Assembly (NCBI GenBank): GCA_964035545.1
Contig: OZ037769.1
Coordinates: forward strand, 6,506,429-6,570,428
Direction: 5' to 3'
Source: Bugula neritina
Lineage: Eukaryota; Bryozoa; Gymnolaemata; Cheilostomatida; Bugulidae
DNA: 64,000 nucleotides
Position 1 is the first letter of the stretch, and each line of letters opens with the position of its first letter. The notes beneath the pieces were generated by a model. That model was not told where the DNA came from, did no database searches, and worked only from the letters and a program-made list of their open reading frames with translations. This document shows positions 1 to 28,191 of the stretch, one piece after another. Position numbers and translations under genes: made by a program.

Positions 1-2250
1 ATTTGTTCATTATGATTTTGATTATTCATTCATTTTTAATTTCAACTTGTTGCAACTATTTGAGTATTACTATAAGTATAATTTAAACATTATAGTTATA
101 CTAATTCTAAAGTCAGTTTCTAAACTATCAGTAAGTAAGTTTTTGCTCTTGGACTGTTTTTTGTTTTTGGTGATACTAAATGTAGTTTGGATAAATGTTC
201 ATGGCCTTTACGTAGTCTTTGACACTTGTAGTTTTTTCTATGGCTATAGCCTATAGCCAAAGCTTGTACTTATATGTTGTATACTTTTACCATTGGCTAT
301 AGTTATCATGAATAATAATACTAGTACTTTTTGGTGTCTTTTAGGATTAGTTGATTTTTTATTCTTTCATTTCTAACTCTCAAGGTCTGCTATTAGTATC
401 ACTACTAGTTTGTAAAGACAAAATTAAAAGTGATGTCAACCTTCATGTAAAAGTTTATTATTTTTACTAAATTAAAATTGAGACTAGTCTCACTAATTAC
501 CTCACTTTTCATAAGTTATTACTATTAAACTTGCTTACTTCACCATTATAATTATCATACCCATAGATATATGATTAATTTATATGCCTTTGAGTGTGAT
601 AATGGTATTGGTTTATTCATCCAATATTAAAATAAAGAGGCACAGTTATAAACATAATGACGAGAATGAAAATACTGAAGTAGTATTATATTTAGATTTA
701 CTAAGGCCAAAAAAAAACTATATAATATATTGATCGTGATGACACTCGTACTCAACTCATACTTATGCTAAGTTGATGAATGTAGCATTGCTAACAATTA
801 TCATGTTTTAATACTGATATCAATGCTGATGTAACCAACATTTTACTAGTAGTAATACTGATAGCTACACATGGCTTAAGTCATCAGTACTCTTTTTACA
901 CTTGATTTTAGTGTTACTTAGGCTTAAAGCTACTATAACTATATGAGTAAGCTTTGCTGAATGTTTATTCTCAACTACAAATGTAACTCTGGACTGTTTA
1001 ATTACGTAGAATCTAATGCTGTATATTTATGATAATGTATTAAACATAAATGCTGGTATACTGCTACTCAATTAAAAATGAGTAGCAGTATGAAATTAAA
1101 TTTAGTCTAGTAACCCAAGTATATGTTGTTCTTGCATTATCACTAATAATTACAAATACTAACGCAATTCTACCTTATCATTTTAACAGTTATTATATTC
1201 ATTGTGATTTATATCTTCAATAAGTATTATAAATTGAGATTTTATTCATTGGAAACAAAAACCATAAATAAGAATTGTTCAACTTTTACTGCTGACTACT
1301 TCAAATAGTTTAAGACAAATTGTTATGGTTCAAATAGTTGTGATAATAATTGCCCTTGCCTACAGTATGAAATAGAAAAATCAGAACATTTTGAACATAG
1401 TATGAAGTGTTATAAAACAATATGCTGGCATTTAGTTGCTAAACCAGTGAGTTTCATTTTAACAGTTGGCCTCGACATGATGGCAGTTTAAAATTTCTTT
1501 ACTATTGCTTAAAACTAATGCCAGAATAGCAACTTAGATATTTGAAATCAGCTGTTTGTTAGCTAGGATTTGACTATTTGTACCAGAAAAGCTTGGTATA
1601 AATGTTGCCTGTATTCATACAGATGAGGTCTCTAAGAATATTAGCAGCTGTGCTGGTCTGTTCTGGTTTACAGCCATGTGTGATAATATAATTTATAGTT
1701 TAAATCCCAATCACAAAATATCTGTTGTGTTGAATAATCTAGATGCTTAGATATTAGGCTCAATTCAAAATCAGTACTTCATTGAACATTTTTGACAGCA
1801 AGATCTATCACTGATATATTAACGGAACAAAAAATATTTTGACGAGAAAAATTTAATTCATGACAAATAGCCTGTAACTGTTTTTATTGAAAACTATTTT
1901 GTTCTTTCAAATATTATGATTCAGAATTATGGATAGCTAAATGGTTGAAAACGTGATGATTTGAAACTAGTTATCAAACCTCTAGCTTGAACAACTTGAA
2001 TATATAACAATCTTATTATTAGATTATAAAGAGTGATCTCCAATATCACTGAATAATTTAGATATGAATTGAGAGTGGCATCATTTTATTCAAGTTTTCT
2101 TATTTATTTTCAGTTGAGTCACACGTGAGGGGTCTTGCTCTGATTCTCTGATTTCATATACACTTATAGCTGTGATCACTAACCTGCTGGGCTACAAATT
2201 CTCTGCTAAAGACACTCAACGTCGGGTGTTTTCACCCTATCAAACTAATC
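1..2250. other. Upstream region of the SERCA gene, no gene seen
   Basis: AT-rich sequence without a coding exon I can support; the short ORF near 47-256 has no recognisable protein character. The start codon at 2251 follows a somewhat more GC-balanced stretch from about 2110 that may be 5' untranslated sequence. A promoter or non-coding first exon could lie here, but nothing in the sequence fixes its position. Confidence 0.5.
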
Positions 2251-17426
<15,176 letters not shown>

Positions 17427-20400
17427 CCTGTAGCTCTGATTTTCCGTATTGTGATTGATTTCACTTGCCCAGCGTGTGCTCCATTGCTACTAATCTGCCC
17501 CTGAAATAGTATTGAGATCACCCTTGCAATCTGTAACAATCGTAATAGGAAATTGAACTGAGATTGCTTTACAGTCTGTGCATTATCTACAAGCTTAAAC
17601 TGTTCTAGTATTACTAGCAGGTTTTCATGATGAATGTTTTCCATCCTTAGAGTTTTATCCCAACTTCAACCCATTATTTATGTAACAGCATTATATTGTA
17701 AAATATGGTCGAATTATGCATTGATGGTATCTAATGTTATGTAATTGTTAAGTGTCTGTTTTTTATTTTATGTATAAAATTGCAATATGCCTTATATAAA
17801 TATTATAATTTGTAGATATATTCAGTTTTTTGCATTAGATTCTGACCTCAGTTTAAGGAAACTTATTGCTTTGAAATTATTCTGATCTCTGATGCCGTTA
17901 GCTTTACATTCCGCATGGAATTGTAATTCACTACTATTCTACTTCATTTCAATGTTATTGTCTTGTAACTCTTTATTCATAAATTAACTAATTAATGCAT
18001 CTAAATAAATTTTTGTTGATTCATCTCGTTTTAGTTAAATTTCAGCTCATCTTGAAATAATACCACTCTAGTAACAATTAGCAATCGAAGTGATCATCTT
18101 ACCAAGTTTGTCAATATTTATTAGAGATGTGCCAAAAGACTAGTATTTGTTGTGCATTATATCATCTTGCAGTTTAGTTTATTTTAAATTAATATTCAGC
18201 ACAATTTTATATGAGCAAAGTAAAGACCCCCTTTACTGCTCCCTTGTTTCTACTTTCACCCAAGTTACAATGCAAGTGTTTCAATTAACAAGCATGTGGT
18301 GTGCTCAGTGTGAATAGCGTTAGTCGACCTGACCCTCCACATGTCAATCTTTCACACATGTGCACTACAGCGCAGGTAATATTCTACACTACTAATAGCG
18401 TATTATGAAATGTTTGTCAAGAGTGTTCATGTTAAATAGGTGTGTGTTCGTTTAATAAATGCACGTCTTGTGTACAGTATGCAGCATATTATTTTTCTAG
18501 CTAGCTGTGTTGTCCAGTAAAACGAGATTACTTAAAAATTATTAAGTGTGGAAACTAATATAACAGCTGGGACTAACTGTTTTTGTTTTTTAGGGGGAAA
18601 GCAGGAAACGAAAGTGCTGCTGGAGAAGAAACGGCGTTGAAATAAGAACGTACTTTTATTTGCCGATAACTTCAAGATTTCACCTTTTACATTTTTCGAA
18701 GCATTGAACTGATTTGCTATATTCTGAAGAACATGATGATGTTGCAAATATTTCTTTTTTAAGACTTTTTTTCTCCCTTCACAATCTGCCCTTTTTGTTT
18801 TTCGCCATAATTTAGAATGTAACTGTTGTTCATATCTCAGTATTTTGTTTGTTTAGTGACAGCAAGTTATCTGATAGACATGTTTTTGGGCAGAATGAGC
18901 AATTATATCTGTTTTGACGTTTCTCCAAAGAGTGAATTTGTTGCACTGTATTATGACTGTACAGAGTGATTAGATCTGTAGTTATTAGCTCTTTCTGGGC
19001 CCATTTTCTAGCATTTACTTTTGAATAACTTATATTTTGAGATATTTTCCTTATTTTATTTGTTAAAATACACTCGACTTGTATGGTGTATACGGTAGTG
19101 GTATGTTGGCATCCCAAATAGCTAGTTGATAAAATTGAGTCAATGGTAACTAGTATGCCACTTAGCATTAATTTAGTATTGCAAGCAAAAGACAGGCACA
19201 ACAGCTAAAACATGAAAAGGTGTTGAACGTACTTGCAAAAGAAATGCTCACAATAAGATATGCTAAGTAAAAATGTAAATAAAATCCAGTTGCACAAAGA
19301 TCTAATGCACTATGACTGTCATTCATCGAGCTGATGATTATATTAAGCTAATGAAACTAATAATACAGCAAAACTCTTGACGAAATAATATGTATGTGTG
19401 TATGTTGAAATGCTGAAATTAAAATTTTTTACAACAATCAAAAAATAAACATGTACAGATTTGTTTGAAAATTACTTGTGGAATTGACCCGTCATGCAAC
19501 CATAGATCAGCCTATACAGCTATGTCTAGATTTACCTCTGGTGGTCATGTAAATGATGTTAGTTTTAGAAAGTTTATAGCTAATATTGTCATATAACCGT
19601 AAATAAAGCAAAAACTGGATCCTGGTGAGATTTACTTCACATTGTATTGTAATACCCTCCTGAATGTAATTTGCCATTGTAAATATCAAGAGCCTAAAAG
19701 TTGGAGTTGTGTTCCTAAAGCTGTTGACATCGCCGTGGGACTAGTGAACGTAGAGAAACTATCTGATGAGATTGCCCTTCTAGAGTTACCTGTAGACGCA
19801 GTTGTAGTAGGACTGGTTAGTACTGCTCTTCTGCAAAATATGAGTAATTCTATGAAATGAGCAGGAAAATTTGATGAGACAACTCCATAAGTAGAATAAA
19901 GGCAAACGACACTAGTTTTGTTATTTTGCATAAACTGTAATTCATGTGAATAGCAAGCATGTATTATGAAAATGATTGATTGTTCACAATAAAAGGACAC
20001 CCTTGTTCACGACCGCAGCTATAGTGGTTTGGTTTATTTTAGTGGATAAAGTTATTGTTATTTATCTTGACACAAATTCTGGACTAGAGGTTCAAACTCT
20101 ACCAAGGATTAGTGTCATTGGTTAAGACTTTTGGTTTAAACTCCTCGCATCACTTAAAAGCCCTTAAGCTATGTTTCCAGCATGACTTGCTGAAAAAAAT
20201 GTATAGCTATCAAAATGGATCACTACAAATGAAAAAATGGGAATCTCATGATCACTCCAGAACACATTTACTATCACATTTTCGGTGTTTGATTAGAAGT
20301 CTATGACTATATCATTATAATACTTTAAAATTTGCAGTTAGCTTTCACATTTTGTTTTCAACTAATTCTATGGTTTAATTCAACTTTCATTTAGCAAAAG

Positions 20401-20673
20401 AAATTGCATCTAATGTTTTCGCAATTTTGAGAAATACTGATATCAATTGAAATTTCTTTTTTGTAAAACTAACGTGTTACAAATGCCAAAAAAATAATTA
20501 TAACCACCAATATAAGCAAATTTGTATTAAACTGTAATTGCCTTATACGTTTTTACTGATTCATATAAGAATATTTCACAAAATTTGTGTTATAGTTAGC
20601 ACCTAATGTTTTTATTGCTGTCATAAATATATAAATTTCGTCATATAAACGTAATAGGCCTATATAGAAATAA
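17427..20673. other. SERCA 3' untranslated region and intergenic DNA
   Basis: After the SERCA stop the sequence is AT-rich. An AATAAA at 18004-18009 is one candidate polyadenylation signal, but several similar hexamers occur and I cannot choose. The stretch 19690-19850 is more GC-balanced and open in more than one frame; it is discussed as a finding. No other gene is recognisable. Confidence 0.45.
20611..20616 (-). promoter_or_regulatory. Candidate polyadenylation signal of the rough-like gene
   Basis: AATAAA on the minus strand, about 60 bp after the stop codon. It would give a very short 3' untranslated region; other AT-rich hexamers follow, so the choice is uncertain. Confidence 0.4.
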
Positions 20674-23482
20674 TTACTTAGAGTGAGAGTCCAAATGAGA
20701 TTTCTCAAGACGCTTATCCTTGGCTCTTCGGTTTTGAAACCAGATTTTTATTTGTGTTTCAGATAGATGCAGGAGGTCTGCCAACTCAAATCTACAAAGG
20801 ATAACCAAATAGAAGTGTACAGCAATATAGTAAGACTTTTAAAAACCTGTATGTTTTACAGTTGTTTCAATCAGAACACTAATTTTATAACTTATAAGTA
20901 TAATAATATTAGATATTTAAGCAACAGATAGGGTGTCACGAGTTTCATGATTGAAAGTTGACATTTACCTTTTTAATATTAGAGTACAACATGCATATGT
21001 AATATATAATATATACTATAATAATACAATATTCAAAGTTTTGATTACAACTTTAGTTTATGTTGGGCTATATATACAGTAGTACAATAACAAGACATAT
21101 AATGGCTGTAAATTGATATTATATTATTTTTTAGCTAAATGAATTGTTTAGGCTATCAAATAATTTACAGAATCTAGAACTGTGTGTAGACCAACCTTCT
21201 GGCTCTGGTTATATACTCAGTTCTGCCATACTCTAACTCCAAACTTAGCGTCTGCTCGCTAGAAAATGTGGTTCTTTGCCTTCTGCTGCTACTTTCTCTT
21301 CTCTGCTTCTTCTTCTGCACTACACAGCAGAAGTTGTGTTACATTTCATCACACTTTAGTATCCATAGCAATTTTTAACAGCTTTATTTTATTTTATTTA
21401 AATTTCATGTATTATTAAAATGTGTAATACTATTTATAAAATATTAGTTTTATGATGTTAAATTAATAACAAATCAAGAATAAATATTAATTAGCTTAAA
21501 AACAGCTATTCTTTCTAACTTGTGAAAATGCCTTCATTATCTATCATTTTTCAGTACTCCAACCTTTAAGCTGTGACAAGGAATATGGAAGCTATATTCT
21601 AGATATTCCAGAAAATATATTTAGATAGACTTACATATTGAGGCCAGTGGTTCTAGGGATCTTTGTGAAAGATAATTGCTCCCACTTGTGTAATACAGAG
21701 AACTAGACGAAGTGGAAAAAGCGCTGTGATTGGATGATGAATTGTATGGAACTATAGCATTGGTAGTGGGCGGTGGCGGGCTATCATTGCTACGCAACTG
21801 ATGAGTCGAATTCAACCCTATAATAATTAGGTCACAATATTAAATATGATCATCTGTGTACCACACTCTGTCTACTTAGAGCAGAGCTGTCCAACAGGAG
21901 GCCCTAGGGCCATATGCGGCCCCCAGATTACATTTAAGACATAACAAATAAAATTATTTTGCACATATGCATGAGATAGAGTGGGAAAGCTACCTTTTAA
22001 ATGTCTTATTTTTATATGTGCTAAAAATGCAGCCTGCAGTAACTATTTGGACTTCATTGTGTAATAAGTCATACAAATTTGAAATAAAGTCACTTGAAAA
22101 AACTGATACTGTGACCCCCAGCTGAAGTTCAAGTTTACAGTGTCGCCCTTAAGCCATGAAATATTCTATTTCTGTGGCCCTCCCTCTGAAAAGGTTGGAC
22201 ACTCTTGATTTAAAACTAAGACTAGTTTGATTTTAGATATCAAAAGTTCATAATCTAATTATAGGCATAATTTTAGATGATGCAAATTAAGACTGGTTTG
22301 GCTGACTGTTGAAATGAATGAATGAAAATTTGAAATGGCGGTCAAACCTCATTAACACAGCATGTTGCTTACTATTAGTTATATAGCCCAGTATGTTTAT
22401 GGAAAATAAACTTAATGTATATATACTGTATACAAACTGTATGCTCTTAAGTTTTAGAGACACAGCATAATGTGCCGACTGCATATTAGCAGATTTCTCA
22501 CTTACTGTGACTGGTAGGTGTGTTGGTTGTGTTGAAAGAGCTGCTTGTACTGGCCAATGGGTGATAGGATGTGTTATTGAAGGACAGATGGGTAGAGCTG
22601 AGCTGGCGCGAGGGATAGAATGGTGAAGAATCGACACCACTTGAATGTGGGTACTACAAAGCAATATCATTATGGCTTAGCAAGTTTAGTTTTATATCAA
22701 CTATTTTCTCTTCAGATACTATTACAAATGTACGCTTTTGCTTAAATCTTAATCACGAAATTTTTTCTGATACAGTTCTTTGATATTGAAAGATTTTATA
22801 TGCTAACAATTAAAAATTGTAATTATTACTTTTAAATGCTTATTCTTGTAAAAATGTTAAGACATTTTTGGAAACGTCTAAAACAGGCTAAAATCTTGTA
22901 AGTGGTCATAGTGTTAACAAGCATAAATATAATTATTATAATCAATCAGTGCAAAAACATAAAGTCATCTTCTTTGGCTTGCACAATGCTTTCTGTGCAT
23001 GCAGCCCATTTCTCTCATTCTTCACAGACATGCAATAGGCTGCCTGTTTATTAATAATGAAGAAATATTTTATCTTTTTGTGACCCCAATTAAAGCAGAG
23101 CCAAGTTAAAAAAAGTGCACGTATATATCATTATCTCTTTATATAATATTGAAATACAACATATAGTAATTAAACTATAATATACATGCTTTAGTAATGT
23201 TAATTGAATTAAACTTACCTTGTAAACTGAAGAATGAAATGGATTAGTGTAGCTGTAGTCTAAGTTGCAGTGTTGATCAGCCGTGAGAGTGGAATTTATC
23301 ATAGGAGTGGTTGGTATCTGGTGATTGAGGTGGTGGTAGTTGAGAGCAATGCTGTTATTATTGTTGTCATGGTGACTGAGTGTGTTTTGGCGAGGGCTAA
23401 TGGATTGGTGTGGAGACTTTGTGGGGGAAGTGCTGGAGGAGAAGTCACTAGCAGGTATGTACTCTGTTATTGTCAAGGTCAT
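20674..23482 (-). CDS. ro: Rough-type homeobox transcription factor (spliced, complete)
   Basis: DNA-binding nuclear regulator of the ANTP class. Exons in transcript order: 23482-23219, 22653-22506, 21817-21635, 21319-21196, 20791-20674; 837 nt, 278 residues. The phases fit at every junction, and an in-frame TAA lies a few codons upstream of the ATG, supporting this start. The N-terminal 200 residues are Ser/Thr/Asn/Pro-rich low complexity, ending in a basic patch. The homeodomain spans about residues 210-269: [13 protein letters not shown] in helix 1, [19 protein letters not shown] before and into helix 3, [14 protein letters not shown] in recognition helix 3 with Trp48, Phe49, Gln50 and Asn51 in the correct positions. 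[23 protein letters not shown] and a following EK match Drosophila Rough as I remember it better than Evx, Mnx, Emx or Hox families. An intron splits the codon of homeodomain residue 31. The protein ends only nine residues after the homeodomain. Confidence 0.9.
21882..22207 (+). mobile_element. hAT-like MITE, copy 2 (intron 2 of the rough-like gene)
   Basis: About 326 bp, related along its length to the 5200 copy and in the same orientation: left end CAGAGCTGTCCAACAGG, right end GTTGGACACTCTTG. The flanking octamers ACTTAGAG and ATTTAAAA differ at three positions, consistent with an old 8-bp target duplication. The terminal repeats have decayed more than in copy 1. Confidence 0.82.
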
Positions 23483-25443
23483 GGTATAGCTGTTGGCATA
23501 AAATATCGAAAATTATAATATTCTAGTATTCCAGTTTAACCCTGCTAGCAGCTAACAACTTTAGCTGGTTTCTTTGTGGATAATACAATACAAATGTACT
23601 ACAGTAAATAAAAAAATATTAAAAATTGTCAGGGATAATCTATTACCATATAAAGCAATTCATTTCAACTGTCACCAAGACTGTTTATACACAATACATA
23701 ATAATACACTAATTGAGAGCTTATTGTATGCTACTACACCTGTAAGCATTAGAAATTATTAAAAAAACAGTTGCTAACTACATAATGTGACATAAAAGAA
23801 ATATAATCAAAGTTAAATAATAAAAATTGCCTATCATATAAATGCCTAATGTATTGACTTTCAAATCTAATATTAATCACTATATTGCGCGCTTGCAAGT
23901 CACTACAATTACTACCTTATATCATAAACTATTAATTAATATAAACGATAATGATGATATTGTATTAAGACAGAGTCAAGCCAAAATGATATACAATATT
24001 CATTAGAGCAATAATTACAATAAATAACTTGCCCTCAATAATTATTATACTAATTGTTATGAAGCAACATCTGCTAGCTCACCTTTAACCTGAGGAGGTA
24101 AGAAAGTAGTGAGTGAGATTCACATATGGTTTAATATTTATACATTGTTCAAACTCATCTTATTGTGTGCTCAAATTTCTTAGCCTAATTCCTATTCAAC
24201 ATCTTTTGTATCATAGTGTGCCCTGGCATGTGCTTGTCTATTACACCAACAATCTCACACTGTGTTCTTTGTGGTGATGGGTGGATTAAGGATAAGTGAA
24301 TTAGGGGGTGCATGTAGTCTTCCTTACAAGTCATCAAAAATCTAAATCCTGTTTGCAGAAAAAAAATCTCTGATAAATTAAAATTTTCGTTTAATTATAA
24401 AAATAGGTATAATACCATTTATCAATTTTTTTGCAAGCGGTGTTAATAGTCTCTTTGCTAAAAAGATTTAATTTATCCACTTGCTCATATAAACTGGCAA
24501 ACTCTTTTGTCTACCTAACAATCACACATTTCATAACGAGACCGAAATTAATGGCCAAACTGTTAACCCTTTGGCTTAATTGTACTCTAGTGTTTTGTAG
24601 AAAAAATATTTTTAATAGAAGGAAATAATTGTTATTGCTTGTATGGGACCTCTGTGAATAGGCTATTAGCAGAAGCAGTAGCAGTAAATGTATTGTGGAA
24701 AAGACAGGCTATGAGAGATGATTGTAGCAATCTCAGCGCATAGAACAAAAAAACATTCCACTCTTCACTTGAAACACATTTTTGAATAATAATGTTGAAA
24801 CAATACCACAACAAAAGGATTTCCACGTTGCTGTAAATATTTACATCAAGTTCTGCAGTTGAAATTTTGTTGTAAATATAATATTTTTTTAAAGTTGTTC
24901 ATCATAAATTAAAACAAACATTTTACTATGTAGTACACAGCTAAACTTTCTTTATATATAATTCACCATCTGTTGTACTCGATGTTGTCTAAATTAATTA
25001 ATAAGCTGGTCAAAGGTTTAATTGAAATTAGTCAAAAACTGTACAAAATTAAAGCTACAAATCAGCATTCGGATTGCAATAGTTGGTACATCAACAACTT
25101 GGCAGGCTCATAAAAAAATTACTATAAAAAACCAAAAACTTGAATTGTTTTCAGTACAACATTTGCATTATATAATACCTGATCATTATATTATATCATT
25201 TTATTAACTAATATCTAACATATTATAATTAGTCTTATATTATTTTATATACTTCAACAGTTTTAGTGGCTAGTTAAGGGAAAATAAAATAAAATTACTG
25301 TGCCAGCAGCACACTAAAGCAGTTCCTTATATTATACTCCCTTTTATTCAAATTATGCATACATGCAAATTAATTGTAAAAAATTAAATGCTTGAATGAG
25401 TTGAACATATCAAATAACATAATATGCTTATTGCAATTTTCAG

Positions 25444-25446
25444 ATA

Positions 25447-25482
<36 letters not shown>

Positions 25483-25492
25483 GTGTGTGTGT
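25444..25492. repeat. TGCG tetranucleotide microsatellite
   Basis: About nine tandem GTGC/TGCG units followed by a short GT run, an unusual CpG-bearing tract in otherwise very AT-rich intergenic DNA. Confidence 0.95.
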
Positions 25493-26513
25493 AATAGTGT
25501 CTTATTTAAGACCTAAACTAAGGAACTAAGATAACATGTAAGGGCATAAACATAATGAAGCTGTGCAATTTCTTCAACTGTTTCATTAATAACACTGCTC
25601 TATATTTCAATTGGCATATTACAGTACATAAAGATATATAGTAGATGAAAGAACACAATCTACAAATAAGATAATCAACACTCTTAATACTATTAGACTT
25701 GTAGCAATAATCATAATAATCAAATGACGGAATTGTTGTTCTAAATTTGGTGTTTTATGTATGATGAAGTAGTGTTGTATAAATATTGCCGCTGATGTTG
25801 ATTGCAAACTTGAAAAACTGATTATTTATTTTACATTATCAGCATTGAAAATCTTCAGTTAGCATTTATTCATCAAATGAGCACATATTATTGTTGTGAA
25901 ATAATACATAGTGAAGTAAATATTATATAATTATGCTATCATAGTAACAGAACAGTATGCAAAGGTACTATATAGTACATTGTCATTATAATTTTATTTG
26001 ATGTATTTGTAGTTCATTATAATGTACAACATGCAGCAATTTAAAAATTAGTTTAAGTTTATTGTATAACTTCGGAATAAAATAAATATAATCTTAAAAG
26101 CCTTCTTGAATTACTTTCATAAATTAGTGGCACATTATTACTGTAATTGTTCAGAAAATTCATTTTATGCATTATTATTATGGAAAATTGCATTTGACAC
26201 AAGGAATTACTCGTATTTTTCAAAAATAAAACCAACTACCAGTTATGTTTTGCAAGTATAACCATGTCACTCTACACTGAAAGTAATATATGGTTATTTC
26301 ATTGGCTTTTAGTGATACAATTTTAGCCTGAAAACCAAAAAATTTAAAAACTAAAGTTGTTAAAATATATCACCTTGCCATATCAATTTTTACCAAAAAC
26401 ATTCAGAGGTAATTTCCGATCTTATAGAAGTTGTTCTATAGATGCATTACTGTCTTAGATAAACTTGTAATCGGAGAGCTTGTGTTGTAGATTGCAAAAA
26501 TAATGATATAGGC

Positions 26514-26828
26514 GAGAGGTGTTCAACCTTTTCAGAGTGAGAGCCACTGAAAGGGCGAGGGCCACATTGGAAAATTTAGTTTGAGTTGGGGGGGGGGGGG
26601 CACAGCATTAGTATTTTTCAAATTACTTTTTTCAAAATTCTTACATAATGATGTCCAAATAATCATTCTTTTATAGTAGGTGTATAAGTAAGACATTTAA
26701 AAGGTTGATTTTCACTCTAATTCACATACGTGTGAAAAATAATTAATTTAGTTTTATGTCTTTGAGGGCCACATAAATGTAGGCTGGGGTTACATCCGGC
26801 CCTGGGGCTCGCCTGTTGGACAGCCCTG
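26514..26828 (-). mobile_element. hAT-like MITE, copy 3 (intergenic, inverted)
   Basis: About 315 bp, the same family as 5200 and 21882 but in reverse orientation: it begins GAGAGGTGTTCAACCTTTTC and ends TTGGACAGCCCTG. Flanking octamers ATATAGGC (26506-26513) and ATGTAGGT (26829-26836) match at six of eight positions, an aged target duplication. It contains a run of 12 or more G at about 26587-26600. Confidence 0.85.
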
Positions 26829-28191
26829 ATGTAGGTCTATATTATCAAAATATGTAGGAAAACATGAAAATGATTTTAAAAAATATCAAGTAAAATTATG
26901 CCATTTAATTATGGAACAAAGTTGCTCCTTTTACAATGGAAGTACTTTTGTTGCCGCATATTCAGTAAAGCAAAACGTTTTAATAATATTAAAAGTACTA
27001 AACTGCAAAAAACCTGTAAATATATTTTGAAGTACCACGTATTGTGAAAATTAAAAGCTTGATCAGCCTTTGCTCATATAGAAATAATTATCAAAAAATA
27101 ACTCCGTTTGCATTTGTTGCATTGACTATCATGAAGTTACTGGAAAAATCTGGGAAAAAATATCACATAACTTAGCAATTAACTCTTCATCAACCAACCA
27201 CAACTGCAATCCTTTGTTCTAACCCAGGGAGACAGAAGATGAAAAGACCCGATGACTAGGCTGTGTTTCTATACTACAAGGGACACCTGTGTCTATAGAG
27301 AAAGAGCAGTCTACACTTACATCATCCTTAGTGAGCTAGCATCAGCCATCACCTGAACACACTGTGTGAACATTTACTTGTCGTTATTAACAAAACAAAA
27401 CACACATTAAACAGCATTACAACTTCACACACTGAACTACTAACATAGTAGCAAAATATTATTTATTTATATCATGTATAGTTTATACAAACCAACAGAT
27501 TTTGTAAGGTGACTACTGATTTCTTATTCAGCAGTGTATTATAATGTGCCACCTATGTTATAGGTAGAACAAAAAAGATACAAAAATAGTATAGTCCTAT
27601 TAGGAAAACAAAATATATAGTTGTATAGACTAACAGAGTATAATACTGCAATGCAGCTACTTTAATAAATACTGAGCAACCAAACATAATTTCAATTCCA
27701 AATAAAATTCCAACCAACTATTTATGCTTCAAAATATCTCTCAAAATTAAAAGGGCAAGTTTTGTTGCAGTATTTCTTTTACGCTGAAAACAATATATAT
27801 GTTGAAAAGGCAGGCCTGTAGGATATTATCAGGAGTTGCCCCTGGCTCTGTGGGTGTACACTGCCAGTAGAGTTTTGGTATTCCAACAGAAATTACTATA
27901 CTTTAAATGTGCTCAGCAAATATGCAGAGATTGTTACAAAAATCTTAAATAAAAAATTAATAAAATAAAAACATTTCCTAAGATATTTGACATTAAAAAT
28001 CACAGCATGTTATAAAATTATCCTCAGTCAAAGATACCAGTCTTATGAAATGAAGATGATGAGAAAAGTCAAGATGACTTTACAAATCATTTACATAAGA
28101 GTGTGGATGCCTGCCTTAGCTAATAATGATTCTACTGTCAAATAGATATTAGTTTAAACTGAAAAAATTTCAATTTGGTAGACACGCTAGT

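Larger units (their letters stand above)
23483..28191. other. Intergenic DNA between the rough-like and ATG4 genes
   Basis: AT-rich and without a supported coding exon. A possible 5' non-coding exon of the homeobox gene could end at 24083 on the minus strand (AAAG before GTGAGC), but this rests only on a donor consensus. Contents otherwise: a TGCG microsatellite at about 25444-25482, a MITE at 26514-26828, and the presumed ATG4 3' untranslated region below 28192, with a minus-strand AATAAA near 27472-27477. Confidence 0.45.
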
